A stretch of DNA of 53,262 bases, taken from PWND01 sp964601515 (GTDB lineage Bacteria; Bacteroidota; Bacteroidia; Bacteroidales; UBA7960). Each line of letters opens with the position of its first letter. Within the stretch, counting starts at the first letter, position 1. The position numbers were made by a program, and so were the translations under genes. The DNA is taken from the NCBI GenBank assembly GCA_964601515.1, contig CAZRNU010000006.1, forward strand, positions 1 through 53,262, read 5' to 3'. Below are positions 33,518-42,884 of the stretch, piece after piece. The notes under the pieces were generated by a model. The model was not told the origin of the DNA. It was given only the letters and a program-made list of their open reading frames with translations, and ran no database searches.

Positions 33518-36500
33518 TTACTGAGCCCCAAAATATATCTGAACCTGAAGCACTTCCAGATCGCCTCCTTGAGGATAAATACTTATCCAATTACAATCGT
33601 CACTTACCCAGCGCCTCTGACTGCTGATTTCAATTCTTAGCTCTTGCACACCAGCATCGCCGCCAATAGAAACCGCAAAGCCGCCATACTTTGTTTGGTC
33701 TTTCCCGTAATTAATGAATAATCTTAAGTTTTTGCCGCTAAGATTTTCTCCCTTTACCATCAAGTAACTTCCTGTTCTTCGTCTTTCAAATGGCACGAAA
33801 TAGTATCTCTTTTCAACATTATTAGATATTACCTCCCTAACATTAGACACATCCATAAATCCGCGATTATAGAATGCCTCCATATCTGAACTTTTGGCAA
33901 TTAAATCATTAATTTCAATAATTTTTCTTTGAGGATATGCTTCACTTGGCCTCATACTTAATGCTTCCTGATATGCATCTCTAGCTCTGTATAATTGCCT
34001 TTCTCTTAAATATCTGTCGCCAAGTTCAATTGCTGCCGTGTAATTTGCAGACTCTCCTGACTGGCTGCTTAAAATCCTTTCAATTTCTGCAATCCTGTTT
34101 CTAGGATATGCTTCACCCGGTTTTACCTCTAAAGCCCTTCTGTAGGCATCTCTAGAACGTATATAGTTCTTTTGGTTAAATAGTTTATCTGCCTCTGCAA
34201 TCGCATCTTTATATGTTTGATCTACACCTTTCTGTCTGGCCAGGATTCTGTCAACTTCAACTATTCTGTTTTTCGGGTATTCTTCATTGGGTTTTAGTTC
34301 ACTTGCTGTTACATAAAATTCTCTAGCCCTATCATAAGCTCTACTTAAGAAAAACTTATCACCATTTGCGATTGCTTCTTTATAGTCATTCTCAATTCTT
34401 CTTTGTTCTGCAATTAATGCATTGATCATATCAATCTGTTCCTTAGGAAATCTCTCATCAGGCTTAAGTTGTAAAGCACTTTCATAAAGCGTTATTGCTC
34501 TTGCATAAGCATTATTTGTAAAAGCATCTCCGGCTTCAGTTAAAATGCTTTGATACTGAGTATCCACTGACATTTGTTGAGCAAGTAAAATATTTATCTC
34601 ATCAATTCGGCTTTTGGGATACCTTTCTGATGGTTTAATTTCAAGTGCTGTTTGGTAAAAGTTTTTAGCCTCTGCCCAAGATTTGTTATTAAAGTTTCTG
34701 TCGCCTTGAGCAATCGCTTCATTATACTTTCTTTCTAACTCTAGGGCTTCTTTAATAAGTCTTTCACACTCAGCAATTTTTCCTGACGGATAAGGTTCAT
34801 TAGGTCTAATTGTTAATGCTTCTTTATATTTAGTAATTGCCAGCTGATAATTAGCAGAGTTAAAAGCGTTATCGGCATCCCTTATAGTCTTAGAATAACT
34901 TTCCTCTTTAGCCAAATCACTCATTATTTGATCAATCTGAGCTATCTTATCCTTTGGGTATGGTTCATTGGGCTTAAACCCTAGTGCCCTTTGATAAGAC
35001 TCTTTTGCTTTTGAGTATTCTCTATTCTCAAATGATCTGTCGGCAAAAGCTATTGTATTATTATACTGCTCATCAGTGTCTTTCATGCGTTTTAATATTC
35101 CGTCTATTTCGGTAATTCTGTTACGCGGGTATGCTTCAAGCGGCTTAATTCTGGCTGCTTCCTGATAATATGGCAGGGCTTCGTTATATTCTTTCTGATT
35201 AAACCTTTGATCTGCATCTTTAATAGTAGCTTGATACCGTTGGTCAATATCCATTTTTGCAAGTATATCGTCAATTTCTGCAATTTTTTGAGCCGGATAT
35301 CTTTCAGAAGATTTCAGGGATAATGCTTCCTGATAATTTGTTTTTGCCACTGCATACTCTTTATTTTGAAATGCTCTGTCGCCCTTATCAATATATTCTT
35401 TGTACTTAGCATCAATCTCTGCCTTATCCATTAATAATTGATTAATTTTCGCAAGCATTTCACGAGGGTATTCTTCATCCGGCAGTATTTCGGATGCAGT
35501 TCTATACGATACCAATGCATTTGCGTACCTGTTTACTTTAAATGCATTATCACCTTCTTCAATTGCTCTATCATATCTTCTTTTTGCATCTGCTAGCTCT
35601 CGCATCAGTCGGGTGATTGTCTCTATTTTGTCTTTTGGATATTGCTCCGAAGGTTTCAATCCAGAAGCTTGCCTGAAAGACTCAAGTGATTGTGAATATT
35701 CTTTTTCATTAAACTGTTTTTCGCCTTCTGCTATGAATTTATTGTATTGCTCTTCTTGTTGCTGGACAGAAAACAAGTGTCTGTTTATAATGTCTATTCT
35801 TTCCCTAGGGTGTTTTTCATCAGGTTTGTATGTTACTGCTTCCTGGTAAAATGCTAGTGCATTTTGATAATCAAGCACCCTGTAAAAATTATCGGCTTTT
35901 TCAATTGCAGCATTGTATTTTCTTTCATTCTCCCAGTATTCGGTAAGAATTCTGTTAATTTCATCAACTCTTTTTAAAGGATGTTCTTCTGTTGGCCTAA
36001 TCTCCAGTGCTTGCTTGTAGAGTTCAAGCGATCGCCTCCATAAAGAACCATCAAAAGCCTTATCTGCTTCTACAATTAGCGCATTATAGTTACCTGTAAG
36101 TTGTTTATACTGAATCGTTCTCTGTTTTAAAAAGTCAATTTGACTTCTTGCAGCCGGATCAACAACTAATGCTTCATCCATTAGAGCCTCTGCTTCGTCG
36201 AATTTTCCCTCTTCAAGAAGTTTCTCAGCAGCAATCATCAAATCTCTAATTTTTCTTTCCCTTGCATCTCTTCTAGCCAAGAGCTCATCTATAATACTTA
36301 TTCTTTCTGGTGGATAAGGCTCTTCGGGAAAAATAGCAGAAGCTGCAATATAACTTTCTCTTGCAGCACGCAACTCTTCTGCATTAAACTGGTTATCTGC
36401 TTGCAAAATAAGTCTGTCGTAATGCTTTTTCTTGTTTAAATATTCTTCAACGAGTTTTTTCAATTCAGCAGCACGTCTAAGCCTGGCCTGAGTTTCAGAC

Positions 36501-36949
36501 TCTGCATAAGCAAATTCCCCTTTAGATTCATTGTACTCTATCCTAACAAGTTCTTCATCAAAAAACGAAAGATCAATTGCGGAAACAAACTGGAATAAAT
36601 CGACAGTAAATAGGAACTCACGATAAGTTCTGCGGGAAGCCCTATCTGGCAACTTTGTATCAAATACTATTCTTTTTTTGATAAGATCAGGGCCTGTAAA
36701 TTCAACAATATAAACTTTGTCATAATGAAGATAAAACTCAAACCTTCCTAAAACATTTGGAGTATGAGATTCTGCAACAGCACCATCGAGAAAAATCTTA
36801 ATAGAAGCGTTTGTAAGAGGTTTACTGTCTCTTTCAACTCCACCAAGAACTTCAAGAACTCCGCGAGGTTGGCTGATTGTCGCATTGGCAAATAGCAATA
36901 GGACAATAGTTATAAATATCGGAATGAATTTTACAATTATCTTCTTCAT
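33518..36949 (-). CDS. secreted protein of ~15 tandem TPR-like repeats
   Basis: The product has 1143 residues with signal peptide MKKIIVKFIPIFITIVLLLFANATIS. Residues about 30-105 form a beta-sandwich like a carboxypeptidase-regulatory domain (GVLEVLGGVERDSKPLTNAS). From about 165 to 1010 run roughly fifteen repeats of about 62-66 residues. Each is two TPR-like helices (Y--AI--AD--F----Y--A---Y--AL) followed by KP-E-YP--RI-EI--IL. Examples of the linker are DEKHPRERI, NEPYPKDKI and GEAYPRNRI. A beta-rich C-terminal domain closes it (YYFVPFERRRTGSYLMVKGE). No T9SS sorting domain is present, so I expect it in the periplasm, perhaps as a scaffold for an envelope machine. No close family is recalled. 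Confidence 0.85.
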   Translation of the reverse strand: MKKIIVKFIPIFITIVLLLFANATISQPRGVLEVLGGVERDSKPLTNASIKIFLDGAVAESHTPNVLGRFEFYLHYDKVYIVEFTGPDLIKKRIVFDTKLPDRASRRTYREFLFTVDLFQFVSAIDLSFFDEELVRIEYNESKGEFAYAESETQARLRRAAELKKLVEEYLNKKKHYDRLILQADNQFNAEELRAARESYIAASAIFPEEPYPPERISIIDELLARRDARERKIRDLMIAAEKLLEEGKFDEAEALMDEALVVDPAARSQIDFLKQRTIQYKQLTGNYNALIVEADKAFDGSLWRRSLELYKQALEIRPTEEHPLKRVDEINRILTEYWENERKYNAAIEKADNFYRVLDYQNALAFYQEAVTYKPDEKHPRERIDIINRHLFSVQQQEEQYNKFIAEGEKQFNEKEYSQSLESFRQASGLKPSEQYPKDKIETITRLMRELADAKRRYDRAIEEGDNAFKVNRYANALVSYRTASEILPDEEYPREMLAKINQLLMDKAEIDAKYKEYIDKGDRAFQNKEYAVAKTNYQEALSLKSSERYPAQKIAEIDDILAKMDIDQRYQATIKDADQRFNQKEYNEALPYYQEAARIKPLEAYPRNRITEIDGILKRMKDTDEQYNNTIAFADRSFENREYSKAKESYQRALGFKPNEPYPKDKIAQIDQIMSDLAKEESYSKTIRDADNAFNSANYQLAITKYKEALTIRPNEPYPSGKIAECERLIKEALELERKYNEAIAQGDRNFNNKSWAEAKNFYQTALEIKPSERYPKSRIDEINILLAQQMSVDTQYQSILTEAGDAFTNNAYARAITLYESALQLKPDERFPKEQIDMINALIAEQRRIENDYKEAIANGDKFFLSRAYDRAREFYVTASELKPNEEYPKNRIVEVDRILARQKGVDQTYKDAIAEADKLFNQKNYIRSRDAYRRALEVKPGEAYPRNRIAEIERILSSQSGESANYTAAIELGDRYLRERQLYRARDAYQEALSMRPSEAYPQRKIIEINDLIAKSSDMEAFYNRGFMDVSNVREVISNNVEKRYYFVPFERRRTGSYLMVKGENLSGKNLRLFINYGKDQTKYGGFAVSIGGDAGVQELRIEISSQRRWVSDDCNWISIYPQGGDLEVLQVQIYFGAQ

Positions 36950-37186
36950 GATATGTTGTTGTCTATATTAATCGAGAATTATTATAAGCTACCATATTCA
37001 TTGTTTTTGTACGAAATAAAAACTAAAGAGTTCGAAATACAACCACTAAAATAAGCAAATTAACATCTTAATCGTTAATTTTAACATTACAAAACCACTT
37101 TTGAGTATTTTATTAATATACTGATTTTATATCTTGTTATAATACAAAAATTTCACTACATTTCGGGTTGTTTTAAAGTTGCTAAT

Positions 37187-37702
37187 ATGAAAGTACATTC
37201 AGAATTAATATTCCGGAGGAGAAGTATAAGAAAATATGCAAAAAGACAGGTTATAGATGAAGTAACGGTTTTGCATTTATTAAATGCAGGAATGTGCGCT
37301 CCTAGTGCAAGAAACAAACAACCTTGGCAATTTATTGTTATAAATGACACTGCAATACTTGATGTATTATCTGAAAGACATCCTTATGGAAAAATGCTTA
37401 AGGAAGCATCTTTAGCAATATTAGTTTGTGGAGACAAAGGCATTGATGACAATGACAGTTATTTATTACAAAACTGTGCGGCAGCTACTCAAAACATTTT
37501 ACTGACCGCTCATGCTGAGGGACTTGGAGCTGTATGGCTGGGGATTCATCCTAGAGAAGAAAGAATGCAAATGTGCAGAGAGTTATTTTCACTACCTGAA
37601 TGTATTATGCCGGTTGCTTTAATTTCTATCGGAATTCCTGATGAAGAAAAATTGGCTAACAATAACTTTGAAAGATTAAAAGTTCATTGGAATAAATGGT
37701 AA
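37187..37702 (+). CDS. nitroreductase-family flavoprotein
   Basis: The product has 171 residues. FMN-binding features are the N-terminal RRRSIRKYAKRQV, then APSARNKQPWQFIVI, and the C-terminal GLGAVWLGIHP segment that closes the flavin pocket. It is the compact form of the family (usual range 165-220). It should use NAD(P)H to reduce quinones, nitro compounds or a specific metabolite; the true substrate is unknown. It appears to be monocistronic. Confidence 0.9.
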   Translation: MKVHSELIFRRRSIRKYAKRQVIDEVTVLHLLNAGMCAPSARNKQPWQFIVINDTAILDVLSERHPYGKMLKEASLAILVCGDKGIDDNDSYLLQNCAAATQNILLTAHAEGLGAVWLGIHPREERMQMCRELFSLPECIMPVALISIGIPDEEKLANNNFERLKVHWNKW

Positions 37703-37898
37703 ATCATAAGTAATATCACTTAGCTTTAGTGCTCTGTTTTTTATTAGCACTCATTCTTTAGCATTAGCAAACTCAATCAGTTAAGCTCTGTTTGTCGTTT
37801 TATTTTATATTTTTTATAGACAAAACTAGATTTATTCACATATTTAATTAAATTTGTAACAATTAAATACTAACTATCTTATACGTAAATACCACAGC

Positions 37899-40800
37899 AT
37901 GCCAATTTGCAAGTTCACTGTAATAAAATATTTCTTTCTGATAATTTTATCAGTGGTTTGTATTTTTAAAGCCTCCTACTCCCAAAACTACATCTTTCAG
38001 GTGTACAACCAAGACAACGGATTGCCGCAGGTTCAAGTAATTGATTTGCTGATAGACAGCAGGGGATATTTATGGACAACAACAAGTGGCGGTGGCATTG
38101 GTCGATTTGACGGCATTACATTTACAACATATTCTACAGAACATGGGCTGGGAAGTAGTAATGTATTGTGCGCTTTTGAAGATAGCAAAGGGAATATTTG
38201 GGCAGGAACATATGAAGGAGGCTTAAATCTTTATAATGGGAAGGGGTTTACCAACTTTAGGCATAAGGATTTTATTAACACAATTAATTCAATTTGTGAA
38301 GACAGTAATGGCAATCTATTATTAGCAACACAGAACAATGGTGTATTTATTTTTGATGGGGAAAATTTCGAACAATTTGAGATCCCGGATAATTTCAAAA
38401 ACTCTACAATCAACAAACTGATTATATATAAAAATGAATATTGGCTAGCAGTAGAAAACTTTGGGTTGATGAGAATAAAGGAAAACGAAATTATACTTTA
38501 CACTCAAAAGAATAGTTTTCCGGGGAAAAACCCAAGATCTTTTTTTGTTGATTCTCAAAATACCTTATGGATAGGCTCTGACGCAGGTCTTACTAAATTT
38601 GAAAACGACAGCTTCTTTCATTTCAATAAACAGAACGGCCTTCTAGCCACCCCGATATTGGACATAGTAGAAGATAGTGAAAGAAATTTATGGGTTGCTA
38701 CCTTTGGAGAAGGCGTTGCTATTTTCGACGGAACTACTTTTAAGCATATTACTAATAGACAAGGATTAACAAACAACTTCATAAGGTCACTTGAAGTTGA
38801 CCCTTCCGGAGGAATCTGGATCGGCACAAACGGAGGTGGGCTTTGTAGGTTTGGAGGAAAGCTTTTTACTGTGCTAGATGCTTTATCTGGCTTGAAAAAT
38901 AACCTGGCTATAAATATTCTTGAAGATAAATACAGAAATGTGTGGTTTTCAAATATTGGCGCAGGCATTACAAAGTGGGATGGCAAAAACTTCAAATACT
39001 ATTCTAAAGAAAATGGTCTGGCAGATAATTTAATTTATGGACTATTTGAAGACAGCAAGGGAAATATATGGTTTGCGCATCAAACTGCTGGTGTTACGGT
39101 TTTTGATGGAAAATCATTCAAAATATATAATGAAAAGAATGGTCTTGTAAATAATTTTGCAACTGTTGTTAGAGAAGACTCCAAAGGCAACATCTGGATA
39201 TCAACGCGGCAGGGAATAAGCATGTTTAATGGCAAATCATTCCAAAACTTCACTATTAACGACGGACTAAAAAGAGATAAAACATACCACATGGCAATCG
39301 ACAAACATGATAATGTTTGGACAGCCTGTGAATCAGGAGTCTTAAATGTTATATCTCCTAAATATGATAAAAATACGAGTAAAACAACTTTCGAAATAAA
39401 GAGTTTTTCACCTGCCAAACCTTATATTAATACATTTTCAACAATTGCAATTACCGATAACGGAAGTATATGGATTGGATCGTTTGGCAATGGCTTATTT
39501 CATTTTAATGGTGAAACTTTCAAGAATTTCACTGTAGAAAATGGGTTAAGCTCCAATCACATTTATTCATTATTAGCTGATGGCGAAAATACTCTTTGGA
39601 TGGGTCATTTAAAAGGCCTTGACAAAATTGAACATCAAAATGACAGCATTACTAATGTTGCATCATTCTCAAAAGAACAAGGGTTTATTGGAATAGAAAC
39701 AGCTCTAAATTCAATAATAAAAAGATTCAACGGACAGATTATGGTTGGAACAGCAAAAGGCGTTATGATTTATAATCCTGAATATGACGTTGATATCTCT
39801 TGCGAACCAATTACTCATATCAAAAGCATACAAGTTTTTTTCCAGGACTTTGATTTTTCTGAATATGCCGACGAGATAGACAATCGAACATTTTTACCCA
39901 AAAATCTTGTACTTAATCACAAACTTAATCATTTAACTTTTGACTTTATTGGCATAAAATACTCATCACCGGAAAAAGTAAAGTACTCATGGATACTTGA
40001 AGGTTTCGACAAAAAATGGTCGCCACCCACAAAAAACACTTCTGTTACATACACAAATCTTCAACCCGGCAAGTATACTTTTAAAGTAGTTGCTTATAAT
40101 CCGTTTACAAACTTAGCTTCATCACCGGCTGTATATAGTTTTGCAATTAAGCCACCTTTCTACAAAACGATAACATTCTTTATTTTAGCAGGATTGTCAA
40201 CGTTTATCATAATATTTCTTTCTATTTATTACAGATTCTATTCTTTGAAAAAGATGAACCTCCGCCTGGAAGAGCTTATCGACATTAGGACAAAAGAACT
40301 TCAAGAAGAAAAAGCAAATGTTGAAGCACAGAGAAACAAGATTTTGGCTCAAAATATAGAAATATCAAGAAAAACTGTAGATTTAGAAGAAAGCAACGAA
40401 GAGCTTAGAATTAAAACAGAAGATCTTGAATCACAAAGAACAGCCGCAGAAATGGCCAATATTCAACTAGCAAATGAGAAGAGAAAGTCTGACGATTTAT
40501 TGCTAAACATTTTACCACTTGAAATCGCAAATGAATTAAAATCAAACGGTAAAGCTTCAGTAAAGCAATTCAGCAGAGTAACGGTAATGTTTACCGACTT
40601 CTCTGATTTCACAAACATATCAAAATCTCTTTCTCCAATTGAATTGATTAACAGACTTGATGATAATTTTTCTGCATTTGATGCTGCAATTGAACAGTAC
40701 AGAATTGAGAAAATAAAAACTATTGGTGATGCATATATGTGTGCAGGCGGATTGCCTGTTCCAAATTTAGCAAATCCAATAGAAGTAGTACTTGCCGCAT

Positions 40801-41201
40801 TGGATATTCAACACTACTTAAGCGAACAAGCTGAGATATCAAAGCTAATTGGCGAAAAACCATTTATGGCAAGAATAGGGATTCATACAGGCAAAATAAT
40901 TTCAGGCATTATTGGAAAGAAAAAAATTGCTTATGATATTTGGGGTGAAACTGTTAACCTTGCCAGCAGGATGGAGTCGGCCGGAGAAACAGGAAAAATA
41001 AACATTTCCGGCATTACTTACGAATTCATAAAACCATATTTCGAAACTTTCCATAGAGGAAAAATAAGCCTAAAAAACTCTCCTTCGCTTGACATGTACT
41101 ATGTTACAAGAATAAAACCTGAATACTCGGCAGATGAGCATGGCATACTTCCAAATGACAAATTATATACTGCCATTGGTGAAATAGATACGCAATTATA
41201 A
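37899..41201 (+). CDS. beta-propeller sensor fused to class III adenylate cyclase
   Basis: The product has 1100 residues. The signal/anchor segment is residues 1-29. About 14 propeller blades (Reg_prop; for example GNIWAGTYEGGLNLYNG) make two seven-bladed domains over residues 35-635. A Y_Y_Y domain spans about 690-752, one membrane helix about 758-780, a coiled coil about 785-875, and a class III cyclase domain about 888-1070. Metal-binding Asp is in VMFTDFSDF (residue about 899) and IGDAY. The purine-specifying residues are Lys in EKIKTIGDAY and Asp in AYDIWGETVN, the adenylate pattern. The periplasmic sensor should control cAMP synthesis inside the cell. Normally this sensor is joined to a histidine kinase in this phylum. 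A -7-like TAAATTTG lies at 37849-37856. Confidence 0.93.
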   Translation: MPICKFTVIKYFFLIILSVVCIFKASYSQNYIFQVYNQDNGLPQVQVIDLLIDSRGYLWTTTSGGGIGRFDGITFTTYSTEHGLGSSNVLCAFEDSKGNIWAGTYEGGLNLYNGKGFTNFRHKDFINTINSICEDSNGNLLLATQNNGVFIFDGENFEQFEIPDNFKNSTINKLIIYKNEYWLAVENFGLMRIKENEIILYTQKNSFPGKNPRSFFVDSQNTLWIGSDAGLTKFENDSFFHFNKQNGLLATPILDIVEDSERNLWVATFGEGVAIFDGTTFKHITNRQGLTNNFIRSLEVDPSGGIWIGTNGGGLCRFGGKLFTVLDALSGLKNNLAINILEDKYRNVWFSNIGAGITKWDGKNFKYYSKENGLADNLIYGLFEDSKGNIWFAHQTAGVTVFDGKSFKIYNEKNGLVNNFATVVREDSKGNIWISTRQGISMFNGKSFQNFTINDGLKRDKTYHMAIDKHDNVWTACESGVLNVISPKYDKNTSKTTFEIKSFSPAKPYINTFSTIAITDNGSIWIGSFGNGLFHFNGETFKNFTVENGLSSNHIYSLLADGENTLWMGHLKGLDKIEHQNDSITNVASFSKEQGFIGIETALNSIIKRFNGQIMVGTAKGVMIYNPEYDVDISCEPITHIKSIQVFFQDFDFSEYADEIDNRTFLPKNLVLNHKLNHLTFDFIGIKYSSPEKVKYSWILEGFDKKWSPPTKNTSVTYTNLQPGKYTFKVVAYNPFTNLASSPAVYSFAIKPPFYKTITFFILAGLSTFIIIFLSIYYRFYSLKKMNLRLEELIDIRTKELQEEKANVEAQRNKILAQNIEISRKTVDLEESNEELRIKTEDLESQRTAAEMANIQLANEKRKSDDLLLNILPLEIANELKSNGKASVKQFSRVTVMFTDFSDFTNISKSLSPIELINRLDDNFSAFDAAIEQYRIEKIKTIGDAYMCAGGLPVPNLANPIEVVLAALDIQHYLSEQAEISKLIGEKPFMARIGIHTGKIISGIIGKKKIAYDIWGETVNLASRMESAGETGKINISGITYEFIKPYFETFHRGKISLKNSPSLDMYYVTRIKPEYSADEHGILPNDKLYTAIGEIDTQL

Positions 41202-41325
41202 AAAATTCAGTGACTTACTGTTATTCCCTTGTATTTAGATTATTAAATTTGATTCTTGTATAATATTATAACAATTTTGGCTATAATGTTTTACTTTTGT
41301 TTTATACAATTGATTTCATTTTTTC

Positions 41326-42882
41326 ATGTTAAACACTTTTGTTGACATATCTGTTTTTGGAGCCCTCATCATGGCAGGCTTATATTTTTTAGCATTTTAT
41401 GCTGTAAGAAGAGGAAAGCCGAGCCCTTTGTATTTTGGGATTTTCATTTTGTTAAATAGCTTTTTCATACTTCTAAAAACCACTGCATTATCATATTATT
41501 TGGTTAAAGTCCTGTCATTAGAATTAATTTACGGCATCAATTATTTCACTTTTTGTTTAGCAATTGTATTTCTAGGCTTATACTTTAAATGGATCTACGG
41601 CAAATTTATTCCGGGAATACTTATTAATTCTCTAATTATTTATTTTGCTTTTCTTTCTATAATCCCATTTACGATTAAATACAAATTTCAAGGGTTGCTT
41701 GAAAACACAATTCATTTATCTTTTATAATAATGTTGACAATTCTGATTTTTTACATTTTTCAGGCAATTCAAGCAAAAAAGAAAGGGAGCTTATTGTTTT
41801 TAATTGCAACTTCAATTTTGCTTGTTTCTATAGTAAATGATTTTTTATTTTTAAATGGAATTTTAAAAACGACAGAATTTTATTCACTAGCGGTTTTTAT
41901 CTTTATTTTGTTTCAGGCTTTATATATATCCCTTAAAAACAGTGTTATCACAACTGAGAATAAAACAATGGCCAGTGAATTGGATTATCACAACAAAAAT
42001 CTAGAACAAATTATTGAAAATAAAACTAGAGATATTGAGATAATGAAGAGTGAAATGCTTGAACAACAAGATTTTCTACAAGACCTTAAATATCAACTCG
42101 ACGAAAGGAAGGAGGACCTTCAAGCACAGAGTGAAATGCTTGATGTTGTTAATAAAGCCCTTGATGTTGAGAAAAAAAAGTCGGATGCATTATTGCTAAA
42201 TATTCTTCCGGAAAAGATTGCTGAAGAGCTTAAAAGTACCGGAGAAGCAAAACCAATGCTATTTCCGGAAGCTTCAGTGCTGTTTACTGACTTTGTTTCT
42301 TTCAGTAAAATTGCGGCCAACATGACTCCAGAGGAGTTAATTAAAGAATTGCATTTTTATTTTGTTCATTTTGATGAGATTATTGAAAAATATAAAATCG
42401 ACAAAATTAAGACTATTGGCGATGCATATTTATGTGCTTCTGGCATTATGAACGAACCCGGAAACAGAGCTGCAGCATGCGTTATGACAGGTCTGGAGAT
42501 TTGCAGATTTATGAATGAAATATTAGAGAAAAGAAAATGCACAGAGGAATACTGCTTTGAAATCAGGATTGGTATTCATACAGGGCCTGTAGTATCTGGC
42601 ATTGTAGGCAAAACGAAATTCGCTTTTGATATCTGGGGTGACACTGTTAATACTGCAAAAAGAATAGAATCTGCCTGCAACCCCGGCGAACTAAATATTT
42701 CATACTCAACATATCAAAAAGTTAAAGATTACTTCATCTGCACAAGCAGAGGTGATATAATAGTTAAACACAAAGGAAACATTGAGATGTTCTTCGTAAA
42801 CAGGCTTCATCCGGAATATTGCTCCGATGCAGATGGCTATATCCCGAATGAAGCGTTTTATAAAATTATTGGATTAAAATAA
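41326..42882 (+). CDS. 7TM sensor fused to class III adenylate cyclase
   Basis: The product has 518 residues. Seven hydrophobic segments fill residues 1-205, like the 7TMR-DISM membrane domain but without its usual extracellular sensor domain. A coiled coil follows (about 215-290, including LEQIIENKTRDIEIMKSEML). The cyclase domain spans about 300-485. Metal-binding Asp is in VLFTDFVSF (residue about 321), with Lys in DKIKTIGDAYLC and Asp in AFDIWGDTVN, again the adenylate pattern. It should make cAMP in response to a membrane or small-molecule cue. Its output domain and the tail (RLHPEYCSDADGYIPNE) are clearly paralogous to the previous gene. TACTTTTG at 41292-41299 may be its -7 element. 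Confidence 0.92.
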   Translation: MLNTFVDISVFGALIMAGLYFLAFYAVRRGKPSPLYFGIFILLNSFFILLKTTALSYYLVKVLSLELIYGINYFTFCLAIVFLGLYFKWIYGKFIPGILINSLIIYFAFLSIIPFTIKYKFQGLLENTIHLSFIIMLTILIFYIFQAIQAKKKGSLLFLIATSILLVSIVNDFLFLNGILKTTEFYSLAVFIFILFQALYISLKNSVITTENKTMASELDYHNKNLEQIIENKTRDIEIMKSEMLEQQDFLQDLKYQLDERKEDLQAQSEMLDVVNKALDVEKKKSDALLLNILPEKIAEELKSTGEAKPMLFPEASVLFTDFVSFSKIAANMTPEELIKELHFYFVHFDEIIEKYKIDKIKTIGDAYLCASGIMNEPGNRAAACVMTGLEICRFMNEILEKRKCTEEYCFEIRIGIHTGPVVSGIVGKTKFAFDIWGDTVNTAKRIESACNPGELNISYSTYQKVKDYFICTSRGDIIVKHKGNIEMFFVNRLHPEYCSDADGYIPNEAFYKIIGLK

Positions 42883-42884
42883 AA

